Assembly: GCA_963205185.1 (NCBI GenBank)
Contig: CAUJHZ010000074.1
Coordinates: forward strand, 1-64,000
Direction of reading: 5' to 3'
Length of the DNA: 64,000 nt
Source of the DNA: Planctomycetota bacterium
GTDB lineage: Bacteria > Planctomycetota > Phycisphaerae > Phycisphaerales > UBA5793
Shown here: positions 10,964-21,130 of the stretch, piece after piece
Layout: each line of letters starts with the position of its first letter
How positions within the stretch are numbered: position 1 is the stretch's first letter
The notes under the pieces: model-generated
Seen by the model: the letters and a program-made list of their open reading frames with translations, nothing else
The model's database searches: none
Told to the model about the DNA's origin: nothing
Made by a program: the position numbers and the translations under genes

Positions 10964-11152
10964 TTACGACCCCGGTGTCGAAGGCTGGTCGCGCATGGAC
11001 AGAATGGCGTTTCTGACTTCCTGGCACGCGGCCTTGATATCCTGCATCGTCTTGCGAGCCCTGGTTCCAGCAGCTTTGTTGCCGCCTTCAGCCTTGCGGA
11101 TGTCTTCTTCCGCGTCAGCCACGAGCCGCTTGAGGTTCTCATATGCTTCCAT
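10964..11152 (-). CDS. small histone H1-like (Hc1 family) DNA-binding protein
   Basis: The 62-aa protein reads like the conserved N-terminal helix pair of the Hc1 family: DAEEDIRKAEGGNKAAGTRARK, with the KAE-GNKAA-R-R core. Chlamydial HctA has the same core followed by a long lysine-rich tail; that tail is absent here. It probably binds DNA as a nucleoid-associated factor. ATG 11152 follows a strong AAGGAGA, so it is likely well translated. It lies just upstream of the FabZ-like gene on the same strand. Acidic residues balance the basic ones, so DNA affinity may be lower than for full Hc1. Confidence 0.75.
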   Translation of the reverse strand: MEAYENLKRLVADAEEDIRKAEGGNKAAGTRARKTMQDIKAACQEVRNAILSMRDQPSTPGS

Positions 11153-11262
11153 GGTTCTCCTTACCCACTTTCAACGAGGTGTATGGTTTCCCTGGGGCGA
11201 CCTGGCGGCCGCATCACAATATAGCACCGCTCAGGCGGGTGCGGACGACCCCAGGGGCCCAA

Positions 11263-11291
11263 AAATCCGCGCTACGGGGCCATGCGGATTT
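11263..11291 (-). terminator. intrinsic terminator overlapping the isochorismatase stop codon
   Basis: On the minus strand AAATCCGC (11291-11284) pairs with GCGGATTT (11270-11263) around a 13-base loop and runs into TTTTTGGG. The stop codon at 11272-11274 lies inside the loop next to the 3' arm, so the last codons of the gene form part of the terminator. The U tract makes it one of the more canonical terminators here. Confidence 0.7.
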
Positions 11292-11841
11292 CCTTCACCA
11301 GGCTGAGGCACTGGCGAAATCGAGGGTCGGCGGCGTCGCGCAACAATTCGTAAGTCGCTGACACACAACCTGTTACGACGGCACCTGCCCGCTCCAGGCG
11401 CCGAATCGCCGGAGCGATCTGATCCGCCTCCCCGGCCGAAATCGCATCGGAAACCGCGAAAACGAGTTTCCCCAAATGCAGCAGATCCAGCCCCGTTTGC
11501 AGCACGCAGACGTGGGCCTCAATGCCGCAGATCAGCACATTTGCCCGGCCAGTCGCCTGCAGCCAGTCCCGCACCGGCTCCACGCATGCGCTGAATCGGG
11601 TCTTCTCAAAAACCGGGGTTTCAGGCGGCACGGCCTCAGCGATGGGCTTCACCGTGTGTCCGAGGCCTTTGACATACTGCTCGGTCACCGCGACCGGAAT
11701 GCCCAGAACGCCGGCGCAGCGGGCCAGAAATCGGCACCGTTCGATGAGGCGCGGCGACTCGAGCATGTCACCGATGAGTCGCTCCTGCACATCGATGATC
11801 AGCAGGCAGGTCGTTTCGGGTTTGAGTCGCGCCAGAGGCAT
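11272..11841 (-). CDS. isochorismatase-family cysteine hydrolase
   Basis: The 189-aa protein has the isochorismatase/nicotinamidase fold. The likely catalytic triad is Asp17 in LLIIDVQE, Lys80 in VFEKTRFSA and Cys112 in GIEAHVCVLQTG. Family members cleave amide, imine or vinyl-ether bonds; this one resembles the YcaC-like/isochorismatase-domain group and its substrate cannot be read from sequence. ATG 11841 is chosen because the similarity begins there; the frame opens upstream to 11937. It is divergent from the lysine-tailed SnoaL gene with 120 bp between starts. Confidence 0.87.
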   Translation of the reverse strand: MPLARLKPETTCLLIIDVQERLIGDMLESPRLIERCRFLARCAGVLGIPVAVTEQYVKGLGHTVKPIAEAVPPETPVFEKTRFSACVEPVRDWLQATGRANVLICGIEAHVCVLQTGLDLLHLGKLVFAVSDAISAGEADQIAPAIRRLERAGAVVTGCVSATYELLRDAADPRFRQCLSLVKEIRMAP

Positions 11842-11961
11842 GTGGGTCCGCCCATTTGTGATCCGCAGTCGCACCTCACCGGATGCGTCGCGGTCGATAC
11901 CATTGTGCCGTCGGCCGAGCGACCGACGCCCAATCATCTTACCAGGAAAGCGACTTCAGCG

Positions 11962-12510
11962 ATGGCCAGCAAGAAGAAGCAAACGAGCAGCAGCAAGCGC
12001 CCGACTCGAAAGAAGACCGCAGCCAAATCCAGCCGCACGACCACGGCGAAGAAAAAGCAGAAGAAGACAGCCAGCCGCAGGAGCAAGACCAAACCCAAGC
12101 GCGATCCGCTCGCGCCGCGCCCGGTTACAACCGGCAAGGGGCCGAGTCCGGCCGAGATTGGCGATTCGCTTGTGGACATGTTCAATCGGGGTCTGTTGCA
12201 CGAGATCGAAGAGAGGTGGTGGTCGCCGAAAATCACGTCGATCGAAGGCATGGGCCAGGCGTGGGACGGCCGGCCCGCCGTGGACGGCAAGAACCAGTGG
12301 TGGTCGCAAACCAACCGCATGGTTGCGGGCAGCGCCGAGGGCCCGTACGTCGGCGCGACCGGCTTTGCGGTGAAATTCCATCTCGAAGTCGAAGAAGTCG
12401 CGACCGGCCGGCGCACCATCATGGATGAGGTCGGCGTGTACACCGTCAAGGACGGCAAGATCGTGCAGGAAGAGTTCATGTACGGCGCGCCGCCGGCGCC
12501 GTCAGCCTGA
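11962..12510 (+). CDS. SnoaL-like domain protein with a lysine-rich histone-like N-terminal tail
   Basis: The 182-aa protein has two parts. Residues 1-54 are almost only Lys, Arg, Ser, Thr and Ala, with runs such as KKTAAKSS and AKKKQKKTA, like the tails of bacterial H1-like proteins (AlgP or Hc2 type). Residues about 62-175 form an NTF2/SnoaL-like domain with WWSPKITSIEGMG, EVGVYTVKDGKIVQEEFMYG. The tail could bind nucleic acid or an acidic surface and bring the domain there. AGGAAAG lies 11 bases before ATG 11962. The 3' end overlaps the convergent methyltransferase gene by 9 bp. Function is unknown; the domain architecture is unusual. Confidence 0.75.
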   Translation: MASKKKQTSSSKRPTRKKTAAKSSRTTTAKKKQKKTASRRSKTKPKRDPLAPRPVTTGKGPSPAEIGDSLVDMFNRGLLHEIEERWWSPKITSIEGMGQAWDGRPAVDGKNQWWSQTNRMVAGSAEGPYVGATGFAVKFHLEVEEVATGRRTIMDEVGVYTVKDGKIVQEEFMYGAPPAPSA

Positions 12511-13254
12511 TTCGCCCCCGCGATCAAACCAGATGAGATGATGCGGCTCATCGATGCGCGGCGCCCGCAGCCCCGCCCGCTGAGCCAGCGCCGCCAGTTC
12601 CTCCACGCGCCACAGGCGATGCAGCGTGTCGCTGTCCTTGAACTGCTCGCATGCTTCGTCGATCTCCTGCCCGCAGCGCAACGCGATGAGGCCGCGCTGC
12701 GCATCCAGGATCATCTGGCATGAGCCGTCTTCGCCCAGGCCCGTCTGCCAGTCGCCGGATTCGACCAGCGACCACAATTCGCCGGGGAAGTTGTCGATGA
12801 CCAGCGCTCCGCCGCGTTCGAGTATGCCGTGCATGCGACTGAGCACGTCGAAGGCTGTGTCGTCGTCGATGACGAGCATCCACGTGTGGCCGAGGCAGAG
12901 GATGAGGTCAAATCGGCCGGCGATGCGCGATGCCTGCCGGGAATCGGTGAAGTCGGCGTCAATGATCTGCACGCGCGGCCCGTCGGATACGCGCCCGCGG
13001 GCTGGGCGCGACGATTTGCTCAGCCGCTGCCTGGCTTCTTTGCGGGCTCGCGGGTCGAGATCGACGCCGACGAGCCGCGTGCTGACGGGCGCGAGTTGTT
13101 CGAGGACCGACCCGTCGCCGCAGCCGAGGTCGAGCACCTGCCGCGCGGCGGTGGGCCGGCCCTGGAGCCATCGGCGCAGCGCGGAAATCTGCGATTGCCG
13201 TAGCACGGGCTCAAGGGGAGTCCAATCATCGAGAGGGGCGTCGGATGCGTTCAT
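12502..13254 (-). CDS. class I SAM-dependent methyltransferase
   Basis: The 250-aa protein shows the SAM-binding motif I LDLGCGDG (41-48), an acidic motif II end VGVDLDP, a motif near IIDADFTD and the LILCLGHTW strand. The substrate is not evident. The last 40 residues, with [19 protein letters not shown], resemble the C-terminus of small-molecule methyltransferases. ATG 13254 follows GGTGGG. Its start is only 23 bp from that of the divergent DUF255 gene, so the two promoters must overlap the opposite genes or share the same few bases. Confidence 0.85.
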   Translation of the reverse strand: MNASDAPLDDWTPLEPVLRQSQISALRRWLQGRPTAARQVLDLGCGDGSVLEQLAPVSTRLVGVDLDPRARKEARQRLSKSSRPARGRVSDGPRVQIIDADFTDSRQASRIAGRFDLILCLGHTWMLVIDDDTAFDVLSRMHGILERGGALVIDNFPGELWSLVESGDWQTGLGEDGSCQMILDAQRGLIALRCGQEIDEACEQFKDSDTLHRLWRVEELAALAQRAGLRAPRIDEPHHLIWFDRGGESG

Positions 13255-13277
13255 CCCACCAATGTACGGGGTTCGCA

Positions 13278-15758
<2,481 letters not shown>

Positions 15759-15763
15759 GGCGC

Positions 15764-16474
15764 CTACTGCGCCGCGCGGGCCATTATCCGCCGTCGCAGC
15801 GGGATCAGCCCAAGCAACCCGATGCCGCCGAGCAGCACGGGCGCCGGCAGGGGGATCATCTGCGGACTGCCTTCCAGTACCCATGCAAGATTCTGAACGT
15901 CTTCCAGATTGCGCCGAAGCGTCCAGCCGCTCTCGTTGAATCTCTTGAAGGCCCAACCGTCTCCGCCATCCACCAAGCCTTGCCATTCCCACAGACCACT
16001 ACCGTTGGGATTCTCCGCCTCAGCCATAATTGCCATCCAGTACGAGCCGGGACCGAAGCTCCAACTGGGCAGCGAAGCCTGGTATCTCCAGACTGTGGCG
16101 TTCGTGTTGCCAGGCGGCTGATCAGCAACCACACCGATGTCCTGCACTGCGATCGACGTGGAAAATAACTCTGTTCCGGGCCGACCACCGACACCGCTTG
16201 CGTCCAGGATCGATATCAGAAACGAACTGATACCGTTCGTGGCGCTTCGGTCTACTCCGCCGCCCCACCACTGAATGCTGGACAGGCCCCACGAACTCGA
16301 TGAACTGAAATCGTCCGCCGAGATAACCTCGCTGGAGTCATCGGAAATCGCGCCACCTCTAGATTCTGCGCCTGCGGCACCCCCGAGCTGGCTCCAGACG
16401 ATGTCTGCACTTGCGGGTTGCGTCAGAGGTACGATGAGTATCGCACATGCCCAGCAGCAAATGATGTGACGCAT
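15764..16474 (-). CDS. exported protein with VPLPA-CTERM-like sorting tail
   Basis: The 236-aa protein has a signal peptide (MRHIICCWACAILIVPLTQP) and ends in a sorting tail: IPLPAPVLLGG, a hydrophobic helix, then PLRRRIMARAAQ. Known VPLPA/PEP-CTERM proteins are sorted by an exosortase; none is in the window. The body is rich in Gly, Ser and Trp (WGLSSIQWWGGG) with no enzyme motif. ATG 16474 follows GGAGGACT. A promoter is seen at 16573-16602. The gene ends 5 bp from the convergent DUF255 gene and sits between two direct 108-bp repeats. Confidence 0.8.
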   Translation of the reverse strand: MRHIICCWACAILIVPLTQPASADIVWSQLGGAAGAESRGGAISDDSSEVISADDFSSSSSWGLSSIQWWGGGVDRSATNGISSFLISILDASGVGGRPGTELFSTSIAVQDIGVVADQPPGNTNATVWRYQASLPSWSFGPGSYWMAIMAEAENPNGSGLWEWQGLVDGGDGWAFKRFNESGWTLRRNLEDVQNLAWVLEGSPQMIPLPAPVLLGGIGLLGLIPLRRRIMARAAQ

Positions 16475-16572
16475 CTAAAGTCCTCCAGGGTCTTGGATTC
16501 TCGGTGCTTGCTCCACAGCCGCCTCGGGAGCTCCGACCACCTACGCCCTACTCCCGAAGCCTGCTCGTGTGC

Positions 16573-16602
16573 AGATTACCAGATTCCGACACTGCTCGTC
16601 AA
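16573..16602 (-). promoter_or_regulatory. sigma-70-type promoter for the first VPLPA-CTERM gene
   Basis: On the minus strand TTGACG (16602-16597) is followed after 18 bases by TAATCT (16578-16573). The flanks GGG before the -35 box and GCAC after the -10 box are repeated at the promoter of the third gene in this cluster. Predicted transcription start is about 90 bases before ATG 16474. Confidence 0.6.
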
Positions 16603-16676
16603 CCCGCAAGCGGGTAAAACTGCACTTTCTTTACGTCTTTCTGCGATCATGGCCGTGGGCCCATTGCGTCGCAGGT

Positions 16677-16784
16677 GAACTCACCGGCGAGCCCGTGCTG
16701 CTGGTCACCTACCAGGCGTGCAACGACACCTCCTGCCTCGCGCCGGTAACGGAAGAGGTGCCGGTGAAATTGAAAGTGCGCTGA
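16677..16784 (+). pseudogene. orphan 3' fragment of a DUF255 gene (direct repeat copy 2)
   Basis: This stretch encodes the last 35 residues of the DUF255 protein plus its stop, with no upstream domain: [19 protein letters not shown] and so on. The frame does open at 16569, but that part is not protein-like. The differences from copy 1 are nearly all synonymous, which suggests they arose while the sequence was still part of a translated gene. It is probably the remnant of a diverged second DUF255 copy. Confidence 0.75.
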
Positions 16785-16825
16785 ACCGCCTGATTCCCTC
16801 GGGCTCGCCCGGGGCAGAAAAGCGA

Positions 16826-16856
16826 TGCGAGCCGTCGCCTCATGCGACGGCTCGCA
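16826..16856 (-). terminator. intrinsic terminator of the 181-aa VPLPA-CTERM gene
   Basis: A perfect 13-bp stem (16826-16838 with 16844-16856) with loop CTCAT lies 13 bases after the stop at 16870. On the minus strand it is followed by TCGCTTTTCTGCC, giving a short U tract. Confidence 0.8.
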
Positions 16857-16869
16857 GGACATGACCGGA

Positions 16870-17415
16870 TCAGAAGCGCCGTTTGCGATACGCCAGTCCA
16901 ACGGCGGCCATCCCCACCACTGCCAGAGCCATTGGTGTCGGCAATGGGATCGAGGTGAGTTCTCCCCGGGTGGGGTTCCAGCTCGACGATGCCTGGATAG
17001 ACCAGGCCGATCCACTCCAACTCGCCCTCGCTTCTTCGAGTTTGACGTCCCCGTTGAACGCCACGAAGTCGAAGACGATCGGCGTCGCCTTGAGCGTGTC
17101 GAACCAGATCGCCCACGTCAGGTTGGAAGTGGCCGGCCCGAACGCGGTCGCGCGGTACGGCGAAGCGCCTCCCCACTCCAGCCCGTTGCTCCAGCCTCCG
17201 AGGCTGAAACTCCGGTGCGTGGGCGATTCGAAGGAGCCGCCCGACACCATCTGCACGGCGACCAGGTCGAACGGACCGACGCCGGTCTCGTTGAAGGCCT
17301 GCCCCCAGCTGTTTCCTTCCAGCGGTTCGCCGGTGGGGACAAGATCGCCCCGGGCGCCGGCCGCGACAAGTGCGACCGTCAGTCCGAAGCAGCAGGCCAC
17401 GTGACGTTTCCACAT
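16870..17415 (-). CDS. exported protein with VPLPA-CTERM-like sorting tail (paralogue 1)
   Basis: The 181-aa protein has a signal peptide (HVACCFGLTVALVAAGARG) and a tail of IPLPTPMALAVVGMAAVGLAYRKRRF type: sorting motif, membrane helix, basic end. The body aligns along its length with the protein at 17693-18244: GEPLEGNSWGQ, VSGGSFESP, a GGW segment, EWGGASP, then WDFIGF/FDFVAF and SSWNPTRGEL. The two are tandem paralogues. The shared body is Trp- and Gly-rich with no enzyme motif and may be a beta-sandwich surface domain. ATG 17415 follows AGAGGAGGAA. Confidence 0.8.
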   Translation of the reverse strand: MWKRHVACCFGLTVALVAAGARGDLVPTGEPLEGNSWGQAFNETGVGPFDLVAVQMVSGGSFESPTHRSFSLGGWSNGLEWGGASPYRATAFGPATSNLTWAIWFDTLKATPIVFDFVAFNGDVKLEEARASWSGSAWSIQASSSWNPTRGELTSIPLPTPMALAVVGMAAVGLAYRKRRF

Positions 17416-17549
17416 GGGATTCCTCCTCTCTTCGCACGGCGTGCGAACAGCGACGCATGGAAGTGCTGCGTGCGGCGCGCGTCGTTCGTCGCCAGCAGAT
17501 GTGATCGGAGTCAGTCCAGCCGTTGTCCCTGCACCCCCGAATGAGGCTA

Positions 17550-17578
17550 TTGGTACCAGATCGAGAATTGGATGTCAA
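17550..17578 (-). promoter_or_regulatory. possible promoter for the 181-aa VPLPA-CTERM gene
   Basis: On the minus strand a perfect TTGACA (17578-17573) is followed after 17 bases by TACCAA (17555-17550). The -10 box is weak. The 5' leader would be about 130 bases. The surrounding 17540-17640 is AT-rich for this genome. Confidence 0.4.
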
Positions 17579-17692
17579 TATCCTGAATCAAAAAGTGACG
17601 AAATTCCCGCAGAAAAACAAAGGCGGAACACGCTCACCTGAATTCATGCTTTGCGCCCGTCGTGCGATCGGGCGCGCCAGAGGAGCAGCGCA

Positions 17693-18244
17693 TCAACCGG
17701 CGCGGCCGAGCGCCCGCCGTCGCAGCGGGATCATTCCGACCAAGCCAAGTGCGCCAAGCAGCACAGGCGCGGGAAGAGGGATGTTCGTGAGCAGCTGCTC
17801 CCGCGTCGGGTTCCACGTCGTCGCCGCGACACTCCACGAGACGCCGTTCCACATATAGCTGGCGCTGGCAATCTTCGATTCACCGCTGAAGCCGATAAAG
17901 TCCCACGTCAGGCTGTCGGTCATGTCGCCTTCGAACCACATGTCCCAGACGAGGTAGCCCGCCGTCGGGCCGACCGCGGTGGCCTGCGTGGGGGACGCGC
18001 CGCCTTGCTCGTTGTCCAGCGTCCAGCCCGCAACGTTGAAGTCGCGCAGCGCCGGCGACTCGAACGGCCCGCCCGAAACGATGCGCGCGGCGAACAGATC
18101 TGCGCCGCCGGAGTTCCAGCCCCACAACTGATGCCAGCTGTTGCCCTCCAGCGGCTCGCCGATGGGAACGGGGTTACCCCGCGCCGCGCTCGGCGCAAAC
18201 AGCATCGAAGCCATCACAAAACCGGCAATCGTTCGCGCCCTCAC
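17693..18244 (-). CDS. exported protein with VPLPA-CTERM-like sorting tail (paralogue 2)
   Basis: The 183-aa protein starts at GTG 18244 after an excellent GAGGAGGAG. It has a signal peptide (TIAGFVMASMLFAPSAARG) and a tail IPLPAPVLLGALGLVGM then PLRRR, nearly the same as the tail of the 15764-16474 protein. The body is a paralogue of the neighbouring 16870-17415 protein. So the tail is shared with one neighbour and the body with the other, which suggests mixing of body and tail modules. It is likely processed and surface-sorted by an exosortase encoded elsewhere. Confidence 0.8.
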   Translation of the reverse strand: MRARTIAGFVMASMLFAPSAARGNPVPIGEPLEGNSWHQLWGWNSGGADLFAARIVSGGPFESPALRDFNVAGWTLDNEQGGASPTQATAVGPTAGYLVWDMWFEGDMTDSLTWDFIGFSGESKIASASYMWNGVSWSVAATTWNPTREQLLTNIPLPAPVLLGALGLVGMIPLRRRALGRAG

Positions 18245-18279
18245 CTGATCTCCTCCTCACCGGACCCTCCGGCTCGTGC

Positions 18280-18309
18280 AGAATACTCGAAAAGCGACCG
18301 CCGCGTCAA
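18280..18309 (-). promoter_or_regulatory. sigma-70-type promoter for the third VPLPA-CTERM gene
   Basis: On the minus strand TTGACG (18309-18304) is followed after 18 bases by TATTCT (18285-18280). GGG precedes the -35 box and GCAC follows the -10 box, as in 16573-16602. The predicted start is about 40 bases before GTG 18244. Confidence 0.6.
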
Positions 18310-18470
18310 CCCCCGCGCGGAAAAAAGCAGTTGCCAGCTGAGTCTTCCGACAATCGAAGCGGTCGTCCCGGTGGCCGCCCGGTCACCATCGTGCTCCCCA
18401 ACCGACCACCAGAGCGAGGACTCGCGGCTGCGCTTGCCCCCGATCGCGACTTAACGCCGAAATATGTCGC

Positions 18471-19904
18471 ATGAACCGTTACCCCCTTCACCCGAAACCC
18501 CAGCGGTGGGAAGCCCGCCTCAATCCGACGGTCATTCGGCTGTTTCGCTCGCTGCGGCGGCGCAAGGCGGCGCGCGAGCAGCGGCTTGTCGAAGTCAATG
18601 TGCGCGGCGTCGATGTCGTGCGCGAGGCGGTCGAGCGCGGGGCGGGCGTGCTGATCACGCCGAATCACCCGGGCCACGCGGATGCGTACGCGATGTTCGA
18701 GGCGGCCGATGCGGCGGGCGTGCCGTTCTATTACATGTCGGCGTGGCAGGTGTTCGAGATGCAGGGAGCCATCGGGCGCTGGCTGCTCACGCGGCACGGC
18801 TGTTTCAGCGTCGATCGCGAGGGGGCGGACAAAGAGGCGTTTCGCGCTGCCGTGGAAGTGGTGCGCGAGAAGCGCGAGCCGCTGGTCGTCTTCCCCGAGG
18901 GCGAGGTGTACCACCAGAATGATCGCGTGACGCCGTTTCGCGACGGGGCCGCGGCGATCGCGCTCAGCTCGGCCAGAAAAGCGGAGCGGTCGATCGTAGC
19001 GATCCCGTGCGCGATCAAGTATGCGTACCTCGAGGATCCGATGCCGGCGCTGGTTGAACTGATGGGTCGATTGGAAGAAAAGGTGCTGTGGCGGCCGCGG
19101 CCTGACCTGCCGCTGGCCCAACGGGTATACCGCTTTGCCGAGGGTCTGCTCGCGCTCAAGGAGATCGAGTACCTCGGCGAAACGATGCAAGGGACGATCG
19201 CCACGCGGCGGCTGGTGCTGGCGGATCACATTCTCAGCGGGATCGAGCAGCGCTACGGCGTGCGGGCAGAGAGAACGGAGAGTCGTAAGAGGAGCCCAGA
19301 CCAGGCCGCGGAGAGATCGGGTCGGGACGCCGGCGACGACGAAGGGCACCCCCACTCCGGACCTCCCTCGCAGAGCCGGGGGAGGGAGAGATCGGAACCG
19401 GGCGCGAGCAACGAAGCACACCCCCACCCCGGCCCTCCCCCGCAGAGCCGGGGGAGGGAGAGAATGGGCGACGACGCTGGCGCGATCCCGGTGCGGGTGA
19501 AAGAGGCGCGGGCGGCATGTCTCAAGGCGCTGACGGCGCTGCGCGACAGAGCAGAGAGTGGACAGGAGAAAAGTGAGGAAGAGCAGGTTGCGACGGATCT
19601 GGATGATCTGTTCCTGGTGGTGCAGGCGTTCAGTTACCCGGGCGACTACGTGGATGAGCGGCCCAGCACCGAGCGGCTGGCCGAGACGCTCGACAAGTTT
19701 GAGGAGGATGTGCTCGGGGCTGCGACGGCCACGGTGCGAGCCCGGCGGCGGGTGGTCGTGCAGTTCGGCGAGGCGATCGAGGTTGGCGCGGGTGAGAGAG
19801 AGCCCGGCGAAGCCGCAGGCGGCGAGGGCGGGAAGTTGACGGCGGGCGAACTGACGGGCAGGCTCGAACAGCGGGTGCAGGCGCTGCTGGATGGGATCGG
19901 CTGA
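18471..19904 (+). CDS. PlsC-like acyltransferase with in-frame palindromic repeat insertion
   Basis: The 477-aa protein has the acyltransferase motif NHPGHAD (65-71, an NHX4D form) and FPEGE (141-145), as in 1-acyl-glycerol-3-phosphate acyltransferases that build phosphatidic acid. No membrane helix is obvious. Residues about 281-332 are low-complexity, encoded by two tandem copies of a palindromic repeat (19346-19390 and 19416-19462), with GPPSQSRGRER and GPPPQSRGRER. The C-terminal 140 residues are helical and resume a protein-like pattern (ATDLDDLFLVVQAFSYPGDY). The insertion lies between the two domains and keeps the frame. Substrate is unknown. No strong ribosome binding site precedes ATG 18471. 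Confidence 0.75.
   Translation: MNRYPLHPKPQRWEARLNPTVIRLFRSLRRRKAAREQRLVEVNVRGVDVVREAVERGAGVLITPNHPGHADAYAMFEAADAAGVPFYYMSAWQVFEMQGAIGRWLLTRHGCFSVDREGADKEAFRAAVEVVREKREPLVVFPEGEVYHQNDRVTPFRDGAAAIALSSARKAERSIVAIPCAIKYAYLEDPMPALVELMGRLEEKVLWRPRPDLPLAQRVYRFAEGLLALKEIEYLGETMQGTIATRRLVLADHILSGIEQRYGVRAERTESRKRSPDQAAERSGRDAGDDEGHPHSGPPSQSRGRERSEPGASNEAHPHPGPPPQSRGRERMGDDAGAIPVRVKEARAACLKALTALRDRAESGQEKSEEEQVATDLDDLFLVVQAFSYPGDYVDERPSTERLAETLDKFEEDVLGAATATVRARRRVVVQFGEAIEVGAGEREPGEAAGGEGGKLTAGELTGRLEQRVQALLDGIG
19346..19390. repeat. palindromic repeat element, copy 1, inside the acyltransferase gene
   Basis: The element has the stem CCTCCCTCG / CGGGGGAGG (one mismatch) around the loop CAGAGC. It is read in frame by the host gene. 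A second copy lies 70 bp further on and a related copy in the SDR gene at 61146-61189. Confidence 0.75.
19416..19462. repeat. palindromic repeat element, copy 2, inside the acyltransferase gene
   Basis: The stem is a perfect 10-bp CCCTCCCCCG / CGGGGGAGGG around CAGAGC. On the minus strand the element would read PSPGSAGEGRGG, a pattern often produced by translated dispersed repeats in bacterial genomes. In the host gene it is read in the opposite direction and adds about 23 residues. Confidence 0.75.
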
Positions 19905-19954
19905 GCCCGGGACAGGCTGGGGCGCAAAAAACAGCGAATCGCCGCAATTTCCGG

Positions 19955-19982
19955 TTGCGAATGGCGACTGATCTGGTATGCT
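19955..19982 (+). promoter_or_regulatory. possible promoter of the H-X9-DG pseudopilin gene
   Basis: TTGCGA (19955-19960) and TATGCT (19977-19982) are spaced by 16 bases. The leader to GTG 20101 would be about 110 bases and contains a GCGGCCG-GCT-CGGCCGC hairpin near 20050-20080. Confidence 0.45.
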
Positions 19983-20100
19983 CCGTAGGGCTGAAACCCG
20001 AGGCCGGGCGGGGCGGATTGTTTCCCGGGCCTGATGGACGTGGGATGTCCGCAGCGGCCGGCTCGGCCGCGCTGAGTTCAAGCGAAGAAGGAGAAGCCGC

Positions 20101-20949
20101 GTGGGACGCACATCGGGCCGAGGTTTTACGCTCATCGAGCTGCTGGTGGTGATCTCCATTATCGCGCTGCTCATCGCGCTGCTGCTGCCGGGTCTGGCGA
20201 CGGCGCGCGATGCGAGCCGGCGAGCCCAGTGCCTGTCGCAATTCCGGCAGATCGGGCATGCGATGATGATCTACGCGTCGGATGAGAATGATTTTGTGCC
20301 GCGCGAAGGCAACGAGGTTTACTGGCAGGAACGAGGTTCGATTCCGCCTAACCCTCCGCTCTACAACACATCGCACGTGACGTGGGCAATGGCATTTCGA
20401 AAGTACTTGGCGCCGCGCTCGGAGTACCTCGGGAACTATCACAACCCGACTCGTGAAAAGTGCGACAAGTTCGTAAATGCCACAAAGGTCTATCAGTGCC
20501 CTTCGCATCCGAACAAGGGACACAACATCTCGTACATCATCAATGGTTTGCGCTTTGATCGCGCCGGCGTCGTGAACGAGGGGAGCCAAGGGCATGGGAA
20601 CGGTCGATACGCCCACACGATCGAGCGAGTCGGGCTCGCGAGTTCGATGGTTTATATCACTGAATTCGAAGATGATGAGAGCAATTACTTCGTCAACCAA
20701 CTGTACAACGTCTCCTGGAATGCCAACGGCGATCGCGGCCCGGCGGGCTGGCTCGACACATGGCGGGCCGTCCACGTGACGGGGCAGTACCAGGGCACGG
20801 GCGGACGGCGCATCAACAACAAGCGCCACAAGACCGGGTCCAACGTGCTCTACCTCGACGGCCACGCCGAGTATCGCACCGACGACTACATCCTCGACCT
20901 GAAAAACTGGGACGATCGGCTGTATCACTTCCAGCGCGATGCCGGTTGA
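20101..20949 (+). CDS. pseudopilin-like protein with H-X9-DG motif
   Basis: The 282-aa protein starts at GTG 20101 after AAGGAGAAG. It has a type IV prepilin leader: cleavage is expected between Gly8 and Phe9 in [19 protein letters not shown], followed by a long hydrophobic helix. The body contains a cysteine pair region ([18 protein letters not shown]). Near the C-terminus, [16 protein letters not shown] is the H-X9-DG motif typical of the large planctomycete DUF1559-type pseudopilin families. It is probably secreted through a type II/type IV-like system. No secretion machinery lies nearby. Confidence 0.85.
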   Translation: MGRTSGRGFTLIELLVVISIIALLIALLLPGLATARDASRRAQCLSQFRQIGHAMMIYASDENDFVPREGNEVYWQERGSIPPNPPLYNTSHVTWAMAFRKYLAPRSEYLGNYHNPTREKCDKFVNATKVYQCPSHPNKGHNISYIINGLRFDRAGVVNEGSQGHGNGRYAHTIERVGLASSMVYITEFEDDESNYFVNQLYNVSWNANGDRGPAGWLDTWRAVHVTGQYQGTGGRRINNKRHKTGSNVLYLDGHAEYRTDDYILDLKNWDDRLYHFQRDAG

Positions 20950-21130
20950 GGCGAGGCTCGCTGGAGGCTCGCCGATAATGAGACGACGCTCCGCGGGCGC
21001 CGGTCTCGCGCGCTCGCCGCGCTCGCTCGGGTCACACCGCGTCCTGACGGGCTCGCGCATCGCCCAGGGGTCGCGAGCCTGATCGCGCTGGGGCTGCTTG
21101 ACCTTGCCGCCGCGACGACGATCATCGTGC

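Larger units (their letters stand above)
16475..16869. other. gene-poor spacer between two sorting-tail genes
   Basis: This 395-bp stretch holds the promoter and 5' leader of the 15764-16474 gene, the orphan copy of the DUF255 3' end (16677-16784) and a minus-strand terminator (16826-16856). The region 16560-16660 is noticeably richer in A and T than its surroundings. No full gene is supported. Confidence 0.6.

Noticed and set aside
16569-16676. Novel small gene ending in the DUF255 tail
   Set aside because: The upstream part has no ribosome binding site and overlaps the promoter of the neighbouring gene; the fragment is better read as a remnant.
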